Shown here piece after piece: positions 44,268 to 53,529 of a DNA stretch of 64,000 nucleotides. The stretch is from assembly GCF_020554865.1 (NCBI RefSeq), contig NZ_JAJCIC010000020.1:19409-83408 (forward strand), read 5' to 3'. The notes under the pieces are model-generated. The model did no database searches, was not told the DNA's origin, and saw only the letters and a program-made list of their open reading frames with translations. The translations under genes were made by a program, and so were the position numbers. The stretch is from Lacrimispora sp. 210928-DFI.3.58. GTDB lineage: Bacteria; Bacillota; Clostridia; Lachnospirales; Lachnospiraceae. The stretch's first letter is position 1, and every line of letters starts with the position of its first letter.

Positions 44268-45095
44268 TTAAAGGTCTTCTGTTTTACCGTACGGAATCTG
44301 GATCTCTGTGATGTACTGTGATACATCATTTGTCATGCCGGAATCGATCATGGTGATCTCCATGGAATCTCCCGCTGCCCGGTAGCCCTTTTCCTCCATG
44401 TAGGTTAAAAGCTGCATATAGTATTTTCCTGCTTCCCGGTGGGTGCCTCTGAACCGGATGGTGACATAATCCCCGCCCGGCAGCATGGTGATCCCCTTTT
44501 CTCCGGTCTCATCTGCCTCCAGAAGAATGAAAATGCTGAGAAACGTATCGAATTTCCGGGCTTCAATGTCCTCTCTTGCAATGGAGACCCCTACCTTTCC
44601 CAGAAAGATCACGGAATTTAAGTGGCTGGACTGCTCCAGCTCCCGGATGGAATACTCCAGGTCATCCCCCACAGGTATCTGCTTTCGCAGGATCGCCAGG
44701 GTCCTGGGCGGCAGCTTTTTCTCCTCAATATGGCCGCATTCTGTCCGCAGGGCGTCCTCGATCTGTGACAGCCTGCTCTCGATCTTCTTCTCGATCATCT
44801 CCAGCAGCTGCCTCTGCCGCCCGATCACCCGCTTATGCTCATGGAGGATGTCCACCATTTTCTCCGCATCCCTGTTCTCAAAAAATTCCTGTATCTTCGC
44901 AAGGGGCATGTCCAGAGCACGCAGGTATTTGATGGTGTTGAGGCGATCGAACTGCTTTGTGCTGTAATAGCGGTAGCCCGTCTCAGGATTTGTGATCTCC
45001 GGCTTCATAAGGCCGATCTCATCGTAATAACGCAGCGTCCTGATATTAATGTTGAAAAGCCTGGCGATCTCGCCAATAGAAAATAAATCCTGCAT
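44268..45095 (-). CDS. MerR-family regulator with effector-binding domain
   Basis: A 275-residue regulator. Residues 1-75 are the MerR winged helix (FSIGEIARLFNINIRTLRYYDEIGLMKP, in outline IGEIARLFNI then LRYYDEIGL), about 80-120 a dimerising coiled coil, and about 125-270 a GyrI/BmrR-like ligand domain. Cysteine ligands of metal-sensing MerR proteins are absent, so a small organic effector is likely. Two matching operators are in this window: directly downstream and upstream of the NSS transporter. Confidence 0.88.
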   Translation of the reverse strand: MQDLFSIGEIARLFNINIRTLRYYDEIGLMKPEITNPETGYRYYSTKQFDRLNTIKYLRALDMPLAKIQEFFENRDAEKMVDILHEHKRVIGRQRQLLEMIEKKIESRLSQIEDALRTECGHIEEKKLPPRTLAILRKQIPVGDDLEYSIRELEQSSHLNSVIFLGKVGVSIAREDIEARKFDTFLSIFILLEADETGEKGITMLPGGDYVTIRFRGTHREAGKYYMQLLTYMEEKGYRAAGDSMEITMIDSGMTNDVSQYITEIQIPYGKTEDL

Positions 45096-45151
45096 TTTTC
45101 CTATTCTGACATTCTCCCTAAATCAGGACTCTGCATCAATCCGGCAAAGCA

Positions 45152-46552
45152 CTAGAATTTCACGATTCCGATTCCGCTGAGGAAAACGATCAGAATGATC
45201 AGTGGATCCACAACAGTCATAAGGATCTTAAACATCTTCTGCCAGGAGAAGGTCAGCTTCCCTTCATTTGTTATTTCTTTGATCGCATTATCGGTCTTCC
45301 ATACATATCCAATAAAGATACACATGAAGAAGGCGCCAAATGGCATGATCAGAGTGTTCACCAGCCAGTCTAACGTATCCTGGATATTTCTTCCGCCGAT
45401 AAGAATGCTTCCCAGAATATCCGTATTGGACAGAGAGCAGATCGTTGCACCGATCGCAACAGCGATACCGACTCCTATGGTGGCTTTCTTTCTGTCAACC
45501 TTTTTGAACTCATTTATGTAGCTCACAGACACTGTCAGCATAGCGCAGGTGGAGGTCAACGCTGCAAATACAACCAGAAGGAACATGAGGAATGCAAGGA
45601 TCGTGCCAAAGGCGGGACCAAAGGCCACATTTAATGACTGGGGCAGGGCATACATGAGCATACCCGGTCCTGTCTGGGAGGCAGGATCGATCCCCGTGAT
45701 CGTGCTTACTGCAAATACAGCAGGAAGTGTCACTAATCCCGCTAAAAGAGCCACACCTGTGTCAAGAGCCGGAATCGCATATGTCTCTGTTAAAAGGTTG
45801 GAATTCTTCTTTAAATAAGATCCAAACGTGATGATCTGTCCAACGCCAAGGCTTAAGGAGAAGAAGCACTGTCCCATAGCAGCCAGGGCTACAGCTCCCA
45901 GGCCTCCTGCCGCTTTCACGTACTCCATGTTGGGAACCACCATGAACTTAACACCCTCTATGCCGCCCTTCAGTGAAAGGCTGCACACTGCACAGATGAT
46001 CAGAAGGATGATCAGGAGAGGCATCAGGACCTTCGCTGCCTTCTCAAGTCCTCCCTCAATGCCTTTTACATCAATCATAACTGTCACTGCCACAAAAATC
46101 AAGGCGAAAATCGTTGGAGTCACAGGAGTGGAGATCGAGCCTCCGAACAGCGCCATATCCATGGTTCCAATAGGGGTGGTAAATACCTTAAAACAATACT
46201 GCAGGATCCAGCCTGCTATAACGCTGTAAAAAGATAAGACAAATAAGTTTGCAAGCGCTCCCGTAAATCCCAGGAAAGTCCAGAACTTTGTAGCTGTCTT
46301 TCCCTGCCCGCAGGCAATCGCAATATTCCTATACGCATCCGTAGGCCCTGCCTGGGCATGGCGCCCTATGGTCGCCTCACCTAACAGAAGGGGGATACCC
46401 AGCACCAATACAAAGACAAGATAGCAAAGGATGAACACACCTCCTCCATTCTGTCCCGCCAATGTAGGAAATTTCCAGATATTTCCAAGTCCAACTGCAC
46501 TTCCTGCTGCCGCCATCACGTAACCGATATTGCTGAATCGTTCTCTCTTCAT
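45152..46552 (-). CDS. NSS-family sodium-dependent amino acid symporter
   Basis: A 466-residue membrane symporter of the neurotransmitter:sodium family with about eleven or twelve helices. The N-terminal motif NIGYVMAAAGSAVGLGNIWKFP holds the sodium and substrate sites of helix 1 (outline: GSAVGLGNIWKFP). The start MKRERFSN was preferred to upstream starts by ribosome site. It is driven by the second MerR-type promoter, suggesting amino acid import for the neighbouring enzymes. Confidence 0.92.
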   Translation of the reverse strand: MKRERFSNIGYVMAAAGSAVGLGNIWKFPTLAGQNGGGVFILCYLVFVLVLGIPLLLGEATIGRHAQAGPTDAYRNIAIACGQGKTATKFWTFLGFTGALANLFVLSFYSVIAGWILQYCFKVFTTPIGTMDMALFGGSISTPVTPTIFALIFVAVTVMIDVKGIEGGLEKAAKVLMPLLIILLIICAVCSLSLKGGIEGVKFMVVPNMEYVKAAGGLGAVALAAMGQCFFSLSLGVGQIITFGSYLKKNSNLLTETYAIPALDTGVALLAGLVTLPAVFAVSTITGIDPASQTGPGMLMYALPQSLNVAFGPAFGTILAFLMFLLVVFAALTSTCAMLTVSVSYINEFKKVDRKKATIGVGIAVAIGATICSLSNTDILGSILIGGRNIQDTLDWLVNTLIMPFGAFFMCIFIGYVWKTDNAIKEITNEGKLTFSWQKMFKILMTVVDPLIILIVFLSGIGIVKF

Positions 46553-46837
46553 ACTCGCACTCTCCTTACCTGTATATGATGTTGTTGGGGACAAAAGGTA
46601 TTTTGACCCCTTTGATACCGAATTGCTACGCACTGCGTGCTCCCGCAATTCTGAAAAACATTCATAATCCGCTCATTTTTCTGCGAAAAATGGCTGCTTA
46701 TTCACATTTTTGACGGGTCCCAAGGCCAAAACTCCTCTTGCAGGCAAGCTTGCATCGGATTTCCTGCCTTTTGCCCCTGGTATCATATGATAGGTATTAG
46801 GTTCATAGATAATGCCGGCTTATCCATTGTAATACAA

Positions 46838-46883
46838 CGACAAAGAGGCCTGACAGAATTTCTTCTGTTAGACCTCTTTGTCG
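46838..46883 (-). promoter_or_regulatory. Hairpin at the 5' end of the symporter leader
   Basis: CGACAAAGAGG and CCTCTTTGTCG form an 11-bp stem, extended by ACAGAA/TTCTGT. It lies at or near the expected transcription start, in a leader of about 330 nt (46553-46889) in which no gene was found. It could also end the fchA transcript. Confidence 0.55.
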
Positions 46884-46889
46884 CTTTAC

Positions 46890-46920
46890 AGTATAAACTC
46901 TCCAGTGACCGGAGAGTCAA
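46890..46920 (-). promoter_or_regulatory. MerR-type promoter and operator 2
   Basis: On the minus strand TTGACT, 19-bp spacer, TATACT, with ACTCTCCAGT, one base, ACCGGAGAGT (one mismatch between arms, 46897-46917). Half-site, spacer and -35 box equal those of operator 1. It faces the NSS symporter gene. Confidence 0.85.
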
Positions 46921-46963
46921 GGCTTTTTGAAAAATTTTTCACACATTCTGCAATCAGCTGTTT

Positions 46964-47590
46964 TTATTTCAGGCAGGCAAGGACCACTCCGTAAATGCTG
47001 TCCGCCCTTTTTGTCCCCTCTGCCACAAGAGCCTCTGCCTCCTGGTTGATCTCCTCTGCCTTTTCCCGGTTCTTCATGGCCTTTGTATTGATATACACAT
47101 TCATGACTGCGCCTAAGAGCGCTGTTCTTATAAACTGCACTCCAACGCCCACATCGCTGACTGCCAGGCGGCTTCCCTTCTGCGCCAGCACTTCCAGGAT
47201 ATCCAGCATTTCTACGGCTCTCTTCATGATATCAAGAGGTACATAGCTGGCATCCAGAAGACGCGCCTCCATGACCCGGGCCTTTTTTGCCTTCTCCTCC
47301 TCTGTGCCTGAAGGCATGCTGTAGCACTGGGCTAAGGGTGCAAAGACCTCTGCGTCCCTGTCTGCAAGACGGATAAACTCTGCCTGAAGGCCCTCCATGG
47401 TCTCAAGGAGCCCCTTGATCTCCTCCTCCACCTCTGCATACTTTTTCTTTCCAATGGTAAGGTTGGCCACCATCTGGCCCAATGCATTTCCCAATGCGCC
47501 TGCCAGGGCAGAGGCTCCGCCGCCTCCCGGCACAGGTGCCTTAGAAGAAAGTACTGCTAAAAAATCCCTGATCGTGCTCTGTTCTGTCAT
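46964..47590 (-). CDS. fchA: Methenyl-THF cyclohydrolase / formiminotransferase-cyclodeaminase family
   Basis: A 208-residue helical enzyme of the FTCD_C/FchA family that hydrolyses 5,10-methenyl-THF to 10-formyl-THF. The hallmark PVPGGGGASALAGALGNALGQMV stands at residues 15-37 (outline: PVPGGGGASALAGALG), and KRAVEMLDIL and a C-terminal helix with NREKAEEI follow. It could instead be a cyclodeaminase, but no formiminotransferase is adjacent. The FolD in the window lacks the cyclohydrolase Lys, so this enzyme may supply that step. Confidence 0.85.
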   Translation of the reverse strand: MTEQSTIRDFLAVLSSKAPVPGGGGASALAGALGNALGQMVANLTIGKKKYAEVEEEIKGLLETMEGLQAEFIRLADRDAEVFAPLAQCYSMPSGTEEEKAKKARVMEARLLDASYVPLDIMKRAVEMLDILEVLAQKGSRLAVSDVGVGVQFIRTALLGAVMNVYINTKAMKNREKAEEINQEAEALVAEGTKRADSIYGVVLACLK

Positions 47591-47625
47591 ATGTCATCCC
47601 TCATTTCTTTTTAGACTGCTCTCTG

Positions 47626-48261
47626 TTACACGATTTTAATTCCCATAAGCTTTGCCAGCTCCGCTGCCTGGAACATATTGACCTTTAGTCCTGCCAGTTC
47701 CCTATAGCTGTCCGATACTGTGATATGCTCCAGGATAGAGTCCGAAAGATCCAGCCCCTTTAAGGAGGTCATAAAAAAATCAGCTCCCGTGAAATCCGCT
47801 TTTGAAAACCTGGTCTTTTTCAGGCGGACCTCCGACAGGAAGGCATCCTGAAAGCTGCACTCCTCTGCCTCACAGAACTCCCAGAGAGTCTGGGAAAAAT
47901 TCCCATATCCAAGCTGGCTCTGCTTCAAGCTCACCCATTTGAACACGGCATTGGAAAATATACTGCCCTCGGCCTTGCAGTCGGACACTTTTACATTTTT
48001 CCAATATCCGTTCTGAAACTTACAGCCTGCGAAAAGGCAGTTTTTCAATTCTACATTTACAAAAGATACCCCTGTAAAATCGCAGTTTTCAAACCGGCAG
48101 CCCGTAAATACCACGGTGTCGAACTCCGCTCCTCTCGCGTCCGTTTCCTTCACCTCTTCATTTTCAAATGTACGGCTGAAAATAAGCCCTTCCTCTTCCC
48201 TCGCCTTTTTGATCTCCTCTGTCAGCATCCCTTTAAGCCTGCTCCTTCCGGCAGCGATCAT
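47626..48261 (-). CDS. Pentapeptide-repeat protein
   Basis: A 211-residue protein whose residues about 45-170 carry repeats of the A(D/N)Lxx-like type, here rich in Phe and Cys (FTGCRFENCDFTGVSF, LKNCLFAGCKFQ, AVFKWVSL, FSKADFTGADFFM). They should form a right-handed beta helix. Some such proteins mimic DNA and protect gyrase, but nothing here proves that. Its start overlaps the stop of the preceding gene (ATGA), so translation is coupled. Confidence 0.8.
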   Translation of the reverse strand: MIAAGRSRLKGMLTEEIKKAREEEGLIFSRTFENEEVKETDARGAEFDTVVFTGCRFENCDFTGVSFVNVELKNCLFAGCKFQNGYWKNVKVSDCKAEGSIFSNAVFKWVSLKQSQLGYGNFSQTLWEFCEAEECSFQDAFLSEVRLKKTRFSKADFTGADFFMTSLKGLDLSDSILEHITVSDSYRELAGLKVNMFQAAELAKLMGIKIV

Positions 48262-48722
48262 GCCTTTTCCTTTGCACTCATCTCCGTTACATCCAGCCGC
48301 AGGACTGCTGTATGCCTGACGGCTGCCTCAGGATACTCCCAGCCGTCCCTTCCCGTCATCTGCTTCATGATGCAGTCAAAGCCATGGCGCTTTTCCTCCG
48401 GATCCTCCAATATGCGGATGGCTCCCTCGCCAATGACGCTCTGGTAGCGGAAGCTGTATTCACAGGCTTTCTCTTCCTCCAGCAGTTCATGGTTTTTGTC
48501 CAGCTCAAACCCGGCATAGCCATTCTGGCGTATGAGATCGATCTTTCTGCCCTCCTGCGCCCCGTGGAAGTAAAATGCGTTCTGCTCCCTGTCATATCCG
48601 AAATTCAGCGGCACGATATAGGCGCTTTTTCCGGTGGAAAATGCCAGCCTGCAGCAGTCGCAGCCTGCGATGATCTGGTATATCCTTTCCTTATCCGTAA
48701 TCTCTCTGTCTTTTCTTCTCAT
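48258..48722 (-). CDS. PNPOx-like flavin-binding protein (NimA-like)
   Basis: A 154-residue split-barrel protein of the pyridoxamine 5'-phosphate oxidase-like family. Segments are CDCCRLAFSTGKSAYIVPLNFGYD, AFYFHGAQEGRKIDLIRQN and VIGEGAIRILEDPEEK, the NimA-like pattern. It would bind FMN and reduce small molecules. It is coupled to the pentapeptide-repeat gene by a 4-bp overlap. Confidence 0.8.
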   Translation of the reverse strand: MRRKDREITDKERIYQIIAGCDCCRLAFSTGKSAYIVPLNFGYDREQNAFYFHGAQEGRKIDLIRQNGYAGFELDKNHELLEEEKACEYSFRYQSVIGEGAIRILEDPEEKRHGFDCIMKQMTGRDGWEYPEAAVRHTAVLRLDVTEMSAKEKA

Positions 48723-48735
48723 GATTCTTCTCCTT

Positions 48736-51690
48736 TTATATTTGTATCCTGGCAGAGCTTCCCCCGCTCCTGTCCTTTGTCACTATGATCTGGCGTTCTA
48801 TCCGGCCTTTCAGCTCCTGAACATGGGAAATGATACCCACCAGGCGTTTTCCCTCTGCCAGGTCTGCCAGGGCCTTCACCGCAAGGTTTAAGGTATCCTC
48901 ATCCAATGAGCCAAAGCCCTCATCCACAAACATGGTGTCCAGACGGATACCCCCGGCGGCAGCCTGTATCTCATCGGAAAGCCCCAGGGCAAGGCACAAA
49001 GAGGCCTGGAAGGATTCTCCTCCCGACAATGTTCTTACGCTGCGCTCTGTCCCGTTGTAATGGTCGATCACAGAAAGCCCCAGCCCGCTTTTTCCCCGGT
49101 TGTCATCCTCACTGCAGCGCTTCAGCTCATACTGTCCTCCGCTCATCACCATAAACCTGGTATTGGCCCTGGCGATGATGCGCTCAAAATAGGCCATCTG
49201 TACATAAGTCTCAAAGGTGATCCTCTCTTTTCCTCCCACCTCGCCGGAAACAGTATCTGAGAGGGATTTTACCCATCTCCACTGCTCCTCCAGCTTCTCC
49301 ATGTTCTTAAGGACCTCAAGGATATTCGCCCTGGCTGTCCTGTTAGTCAGAAGGCGGTGATGGATGCGGCCCCATTCCTTCTCCAGGACGGAAAGGCGGG
49401 TCTGGAGTTCTGCCTGGGCTGCAGAAAGGCGGATTAAACTCTCCTCCAGCTGCCGGGACTCCGGCGCAGTTTCATTGGCCTCCTCTGACTGCGGCCGGCC
49501 TGGTACTGGTTTCTCAAGCGCTCCTGTCTCTTTCCGGCCTGCCCCCGCTGCCTTAAGCTCTTCCAGCTGCCTGCGAAAAGCCCCCGCCCGCGTCTCTGCC
49601 TCCGACACCTGGCGGCTTAAGCTCCCATACTGCTCTTCGGCTGTCCGAAAAGCTTTTTCCATGGCGGCAAGCTCCTTCTTCCTGGCCTCCACCTGCTTTT
49701 TGGCATTCTCCAGGCTTCCCAGAGCCAGCTTTTCCCGTATTTCTGCAAGCTGTCTCCGGATCTCCTTTTGACGTGCAAGCTCCCCTGTACGGCCATTTAA
49801 CGCCTCCTGCAGCCTTCCGGAGACCGCTTCCAGCTGTTTTTGGCAGCTGCCCCTGCGGCCCTCCAATTCTCTTTTACGGCAGATGGCTTTCTCCAGCCTC
49901 AAAACCTCCCCTGCAGCCTCTTCCTCCCGGACCCGCAGGGCTTCTCCCAACACCTCCAGCATATTCCCCCAGGCCTCCAGAAAATCCTGCCTCCAGCGGC
50001 TAAGGGGGGAATCTGCCTCCTCTCCGGCATGTTCCCTGCCGGGAAGCTTCTCCTGCCAGGAGGCCTTCCAGGTGCTGACCTCAGCTTCGATCTGCCGGAC
50101 CATGGCCCGGAATCTGGTATCCAGGGCTCCCGCCTGACGCCCGGCTCTAAGGCTGGCCTCCGTGGCTGACTGGTTCTTTTTTTCCAGTATGTTCCCTTCC
50201 CGGTCCACCTGCTCCTTTGTCACCTGCTTATCCCGGCTTTTCGCAGCAGCCAAAGCCGGATGGTTGAGAGAACCGCACACAGGACACGGCTTTCCCTCTG
50301 TGAGCTCGGCGGCGAGAAGGCCTGCCTGGTTGTCCAGAAATGCCTGGTAAAGGCGGTCATATACCTCCTTTTCCCTTCTCCACTCTGCGCCTGCCCTCCT
50401 GTATTCCTCCTGGGCTGCCTCAAGCTTCTTCTGCTCCTTCCTGTAATCCTCCAGATCACGGACAAAGCCCTCTACGCGGCTGCGGTACTCCTTCTGCTTC
50501 TCAGCCTTCCCCAAGGCTGCCTGGTAGCTGCCCTCCAGCTCTCCGAAGGCCTCCAGCTCCTTCCCATCCGCCTCTATCTGCTCCCGCCACTGTGCGGCCT
50601 CCTTCTCCGCCTTTTCAGCCTCCAATGCATAAGCCCCGGCCCTGCGGGTGCATTCCTCACCGGCAGAAGACAGCGCATCATACTGAGCATAAAAGGCCAT
50701 GTTTTCCTCCATCCTTGCGATCTCACCCACAAGGCCGTTTTTCTCTGCCTGCCTGTCCTTCTCCCGCTCATAGGCCCTGACAGCGGCTCCCAGGGCAGGC
50801 CGCAGCTCCTCTGCCAATGCTGCGGCCTTTTCAAGCTCCTCCATGGCCTTCTTTGCGCTCTTTTGCCTCTCCAGCTCTGCCCCCAGGGACAGAAGTCTCT
50901 CCCTGGCCTTTCCGGCTGCAGAGGAGGTCTTTGCCTCCTTCTCCTCATCGGACTCAATGAGCTGCCTTAAAACCTCCGCCATGGCTTCCCAGGAACCTTC
51001 CCGTGCTTCCTGCCAGCGGATAGCGGCCTCCTTCTGCTCCTCCTCTATCAGCACGCCCTCCGCATACTGGAGGATCCGCTTTCTGCTGTCGGCATACTGT
51101 CCGTAAAGGTTCTTTGCCCTATCCTTCATCTTCTCCTGGAATACCTGATAGGGCCTGGTGCCGAATATCTCCCGAAACACGGCTCCCCTGTCCTCTGTCC
51201 TGCCGGAAAGCAGTCTTGAAAAGCTGCCCTGGGCCAGCATGGCGATCTGTGAAAACTGCTCCCTGTTCAATCCCACCAGCTTTTCGATCTCCGCCGTGAC
51301 GGCCCGCTCCCCTGTGATGACGCTGCCATCCGGCCTGTGAAGCTCTGCATCCGGCTTTTCCCTGGTCTCTCCCTCGCCCTTCTGCTTTGCCCTGATATAT
51401 TCCGGATTTCTGCGGATGCGGTACTCCTCATTATGATAGAGAAATGTCATCTCCACATAGGTCCTGGCAGAGGGATCCGCATACTTGCTGCGCAGCATCC
51501 TGGGCTTGCGGCTGTCGCCGCTGGCATTGCCGTACAGGGCAAATGCAATCGCGTCAAATATGGTCGTCTTCCCCGCCCCGGTGTCTCCTGTGATCAGGTA
51601 TAGCCCCCTGTCTCCAAAGGCTGCCAGGGAAAGCTTTGTCTCCCCCGCATAAGGCCCAAAGGCAGATATGGTCAATTCTGTAGGTCTCAA
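48736..51690 (-). CDS. sbcC: Exonuclease SbcC subunit
   Basis: A 984-residue SMC-like ATPase of the SbcCD nuclease, which opens hairpins and trims DNA ends. RPTELTISAFGPYAGE is the usual N-terminus, GDTGAGKTTIFDAIAFAL is Walker A, a long coiled coil surrounds the zinc hook CPVCGSLNHP near residue 480, and LSGGESFQASLCLALGLS with DEGFGSLDE closes the ATPase. The TTG start is chosen because AGGAGG lies 8 nt upstream and because it gives the family N-terminus. Confidence 0.92.
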   Translation of the reverse strand: MRPTELTISAFGPYAGETKLSLAAFGDRGLYLITGDTGAGKTTIFDAIAFALYGNASGDSRKPRMLRSKYADPSARTYVEMTFLYHNEEYRIRRNPEYIRAKQKGEGETREKPDAELHRPDGSVITGERAVTAEIEKLVGLNREQFSQIAMLAQGSFSRLLSGRTEDRGAVFREIFGTRPYQVFQEKMKDRAKNLYGQYADSRKRILQYAEGVLIEEEQKEAAIRWQEAREGSWEAMAEVLRQLIESDEEKEAKTSSAAGKARERLLSLGAELERQKSAKKAMEELEKAAALAEELRPALGAAVRAYEREKDRQAEKNGLVGEIARMEENMAFYAQYDALSSAGEECTRRAGAYALEAEKAEKEAAQWREQIEADGKELEAFGELEGSYQAALGKAEKQKEYRSRVEGFVRDLEDYRKEQKKLEAAQEEYRRAGAEWRREKEVYDRLYQAFLDNQAGLLAAELTEGKPCPVCGSLNHPALAAAKSRDKQVTKEQVDREGNILEKKNQSATEASLRAGRQAGALDTRFRAMVRQIEAEVSTWKASWQEKLPGREHAGEEADSPLSRWRQDFLEAWGNMLEVLGEALRVREEEAAGEVLRLEKAICRKRELEGRRGSCQKQLEAVSGRLQEALNGRTGELARQKEIRRQLAEIREKLALGSLENAKKQVEARKKELAAMEKAFRTAEEQYGSLSRQVSEAETRAGAFRRQLEELKAAGAGRKETGALEKPVPGRPQSEEANETAPESRQLEESLIRLSAAQAELQTRLSVLEKEWGRIHHRLLTNRTARANILEVLKNMEKLEEQWRWVKSLSDTVSGEVGGKERITFETYVQMAYFERIIARANTRFMVMSGGQYELKRCSEDDNRGKSGLGLSVIDHYNGTERSVRTLSGGESFQASLCLALGLSDEIQAAAGGIRLDTMFVDEGFGSLDEDTLNLAVKALADLAEGKRLVGIISHVQELKGRIERQIIVTKDRSGGSSARIQI

Positions 51691-51759
51691 TGGCTGTCCT
51701 CCTGTAGCTTCTATATGCCGCGGCCTGTCAGGCCCATGTCCCAAAAACGCTCCAAACGA

Positions 51760-52905
51760 TCACCAGATATCCCTCATGATCTCCTCCGCCAGCTTCACCT
51801 GCTCCGGGCTCATGGGCTGGTTGTTCTGCATCTCATAGAGCTGCTCCAGCATTTCCAGCGGAGACCTGCGCTCCTCTTTTACCGCCTCCAGCCTTCCGCC
51901 CTCCCTGGTCCTGCGGTTGTCATAATCCAGCTTCATGATATTGGGATAGATCGAGCGGAGCTTTCCCAGAGCGTCCAGGATGTCCTCCTCGTCTGTCAGA
52001 GTAATGCGCAGATAGTCATCCACCCTGGTCCCCCTGTAGCTGTCAAGCCTTGTCAGCTCCTCATAGGTCCCCCTTATCTCCCTCAGATCGCGAAGAGGCG
52101 TAAGCTCCCGCAGCCTCACCTGCACCTTCCCCTTCTCCAGCATGTCCACCACAGCCACTGATTTTCTATGGCCTGCCTCAGAAAAGGAATATTTGAGGGG
52201 CGTACCGCTGTAGCGCATGGTATCCCGTCCGATCTTCTGCGGACCATGGAGATGCCCCAATGCCACATAGTCAAACTCCCGGAAAATGTCCGCACTCACC
52301 GAATCCAGCCCGCCGATGGAAAGCTCCTCCGAATCACAGCAGGAAGCCCCGGCCACGAACTGGTGGGCCACGATCACATTGCGGGCTGACGGATCGAGAG
52401 GCGCCTGGCCTCCGTCACCCTTCACAATATGCCCCACCGCACACCGCAGGGCGGCGTCAAAATCAGGGATTTCCTCCTCCGGCCAGCATTTCCGCACCAT
52501 GGCAGGCTTTATAAAGGGAAGCATGTACACAAACAGGCTCCCGTACTCGTCCTTTAGCTCCACCGGCTCCACGAAACCGTCATACACCGGAGCCATATAC
52601 ACCTGCCTGCCCCGCATGAGGCGGTTTCCAAAGGCAATGCGCTCCTGGCTGTCATGGTTCCCGCTGATGACAAACACAGGGATCTGATGCCCTGCAAGCT
52701 CTGTCAGAAAGCTGTCAAATACCTGGACAGCCTCCGCCGGGGGCACAGGCTTGTCGTACACATCCCCGGCGATCACCACCGCCCCGGCCTTCTCCTCCTC
52801 CACAATACGGAGGATCTCTTTTAATATATAGATCTGGTCCTCCAGCATAGGAAATTCATTCACTCTTTTTCCCAGATGGAGGTCTGATGTATGGATGAAT
52901 CTCAA
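51760..52905 (-). CDS. sbcD: Exonuclease SbcD subunit
   Basis: A 381-residue calcineurin-like phosphoesterase, the nuclease of SbcCD. Metal ligands are in HTSDLHLGK, VIAGDVYD, VISGNHDS, VAHQFV and LGHLHGPQ. It is cotranscribed with sbcC, which begins 69 bp after its stop. Confidence 0.94.
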   Translation of the reverse strand: MRFIHTSDLHLGKRVNEFPMLEDQIYILKEILRIVEEEKAGAVVIAGDVYDKPVPPAEAVQVFDSFLTELAGHQIPVFVISGNHDSQERIAFGNRLMRGRQVYMAPVYDGFVEPVELKDEYGSLFVYMLPFIKPAMVRKCWPEEEIPDFDAALRCAVGHIVKGDGGQAPLDPSARNVIVAHQFVAGASCCDSEELSIGGLDSVSADIFREFDYVALGHLHGPQKIGRDTMRYSGTPLKYSFSEAGHRKSVAVVDMLEKGKVQVRLRELTPLRDLREIRGTYEELTRLDSYRGTRVDDYLRITLTDEEDILDALGKLRSIYPNIMKLDYDNRRTREGGRLEAVKEERRSPLEMLEQLYEMQNNQPMSPEQVKLAEEIMRDIW

Positions 52906-53078
52906 TGGCTGTCTCCTCCGTTTTTTCGTGCTGTTTCGTTTCCCGTTATTATATCAGTTCCAGGGAGCGTTTTCAACTGAAGATCGCTTCCGCTTCCGCA
53001 GCCTTCCGCAATTTATACCGCAGCTGCTCTGGCATTTTATACATGATTATGTTATATTACAGTTTGAGGTGAACGCAA

Positions 53079-53312
53079 ATGAATCCAATGAATCTATTAC
53101 AGCTAAAGCCTGCCTGGAGCATTTTCAGATCAAACCATCCGAAGCTGATCTCTTTTGTAAAAGCAGCCTCAAAGGAAAGCTTTCTGGACGAGGGCAGTCT
53201 GATCGAGATCAATGTTACCAACAGCTCCGGGAAGGCCATCTCCTCCAACATCCGCGTGAAGCAGGAGGACCTGGAGTTTCTGGGCGGCTTAAAGAGGGCC
53301 CTGGAGGACTAG
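53079..53312 (+). CDS. Small conserved protein of unknown function
   Basis: A 77-residue protein (MNPMNLLQLKPAWSIFRSNHPK, then KAASKESFLDEGSLIEINVTNSSGK, then RVKQEDLEFLGGLKRALED). It has no membrane segment or known motif; a mixed alpha-beta fold is likely. GAGGTG precedes the ATG. It stands between sbcD and a terminator on its own. From memory, similar short proteins occur in other Lachnospiraceae, but I have no function for it. Confidence 0.6.
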   Translation: MNPMNLLQLKPAWSIFRSNHPKLISFVKAASKESFLDEGSLIEINVTNSSGKAISSNIRVKQEDLEFLGGLKRALED

Positions 53313-53410
53313 TGGCCTCAGAGTATTGACAAAGCCGCCACTCTGCTGGAATTCATGGCTGCGCCATAAATCCCAGATGCTAATGCAAAAAATGCAGATC
53401 CGGCAATAGA

Positions 53411-53468
53411 GAAAACCTCTGCCCGGCAGGAGCTTGCGCGTTTCCTGCCTGTCAGAGGTTTTTTCTAT
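53411..53468. terminator. Bidirectional terminator
   Basis: AAACCTCTG with CAGAGGTTT and CGGCAGG with CCTGCCTG nest in a long stem, followed by TTTTTTC on the plus strand and AAAAC/TTTTC on the other. It ends the small gene and probably the redox operon on the minus strand. Confidence 0.8.
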
Positions 53469-53529
53469 TTCACTGTCTTTATTTTCTTCGTTCTGCCGTT
53501 TTCACCGCTCTGCGCTTCAATCCAAACGC

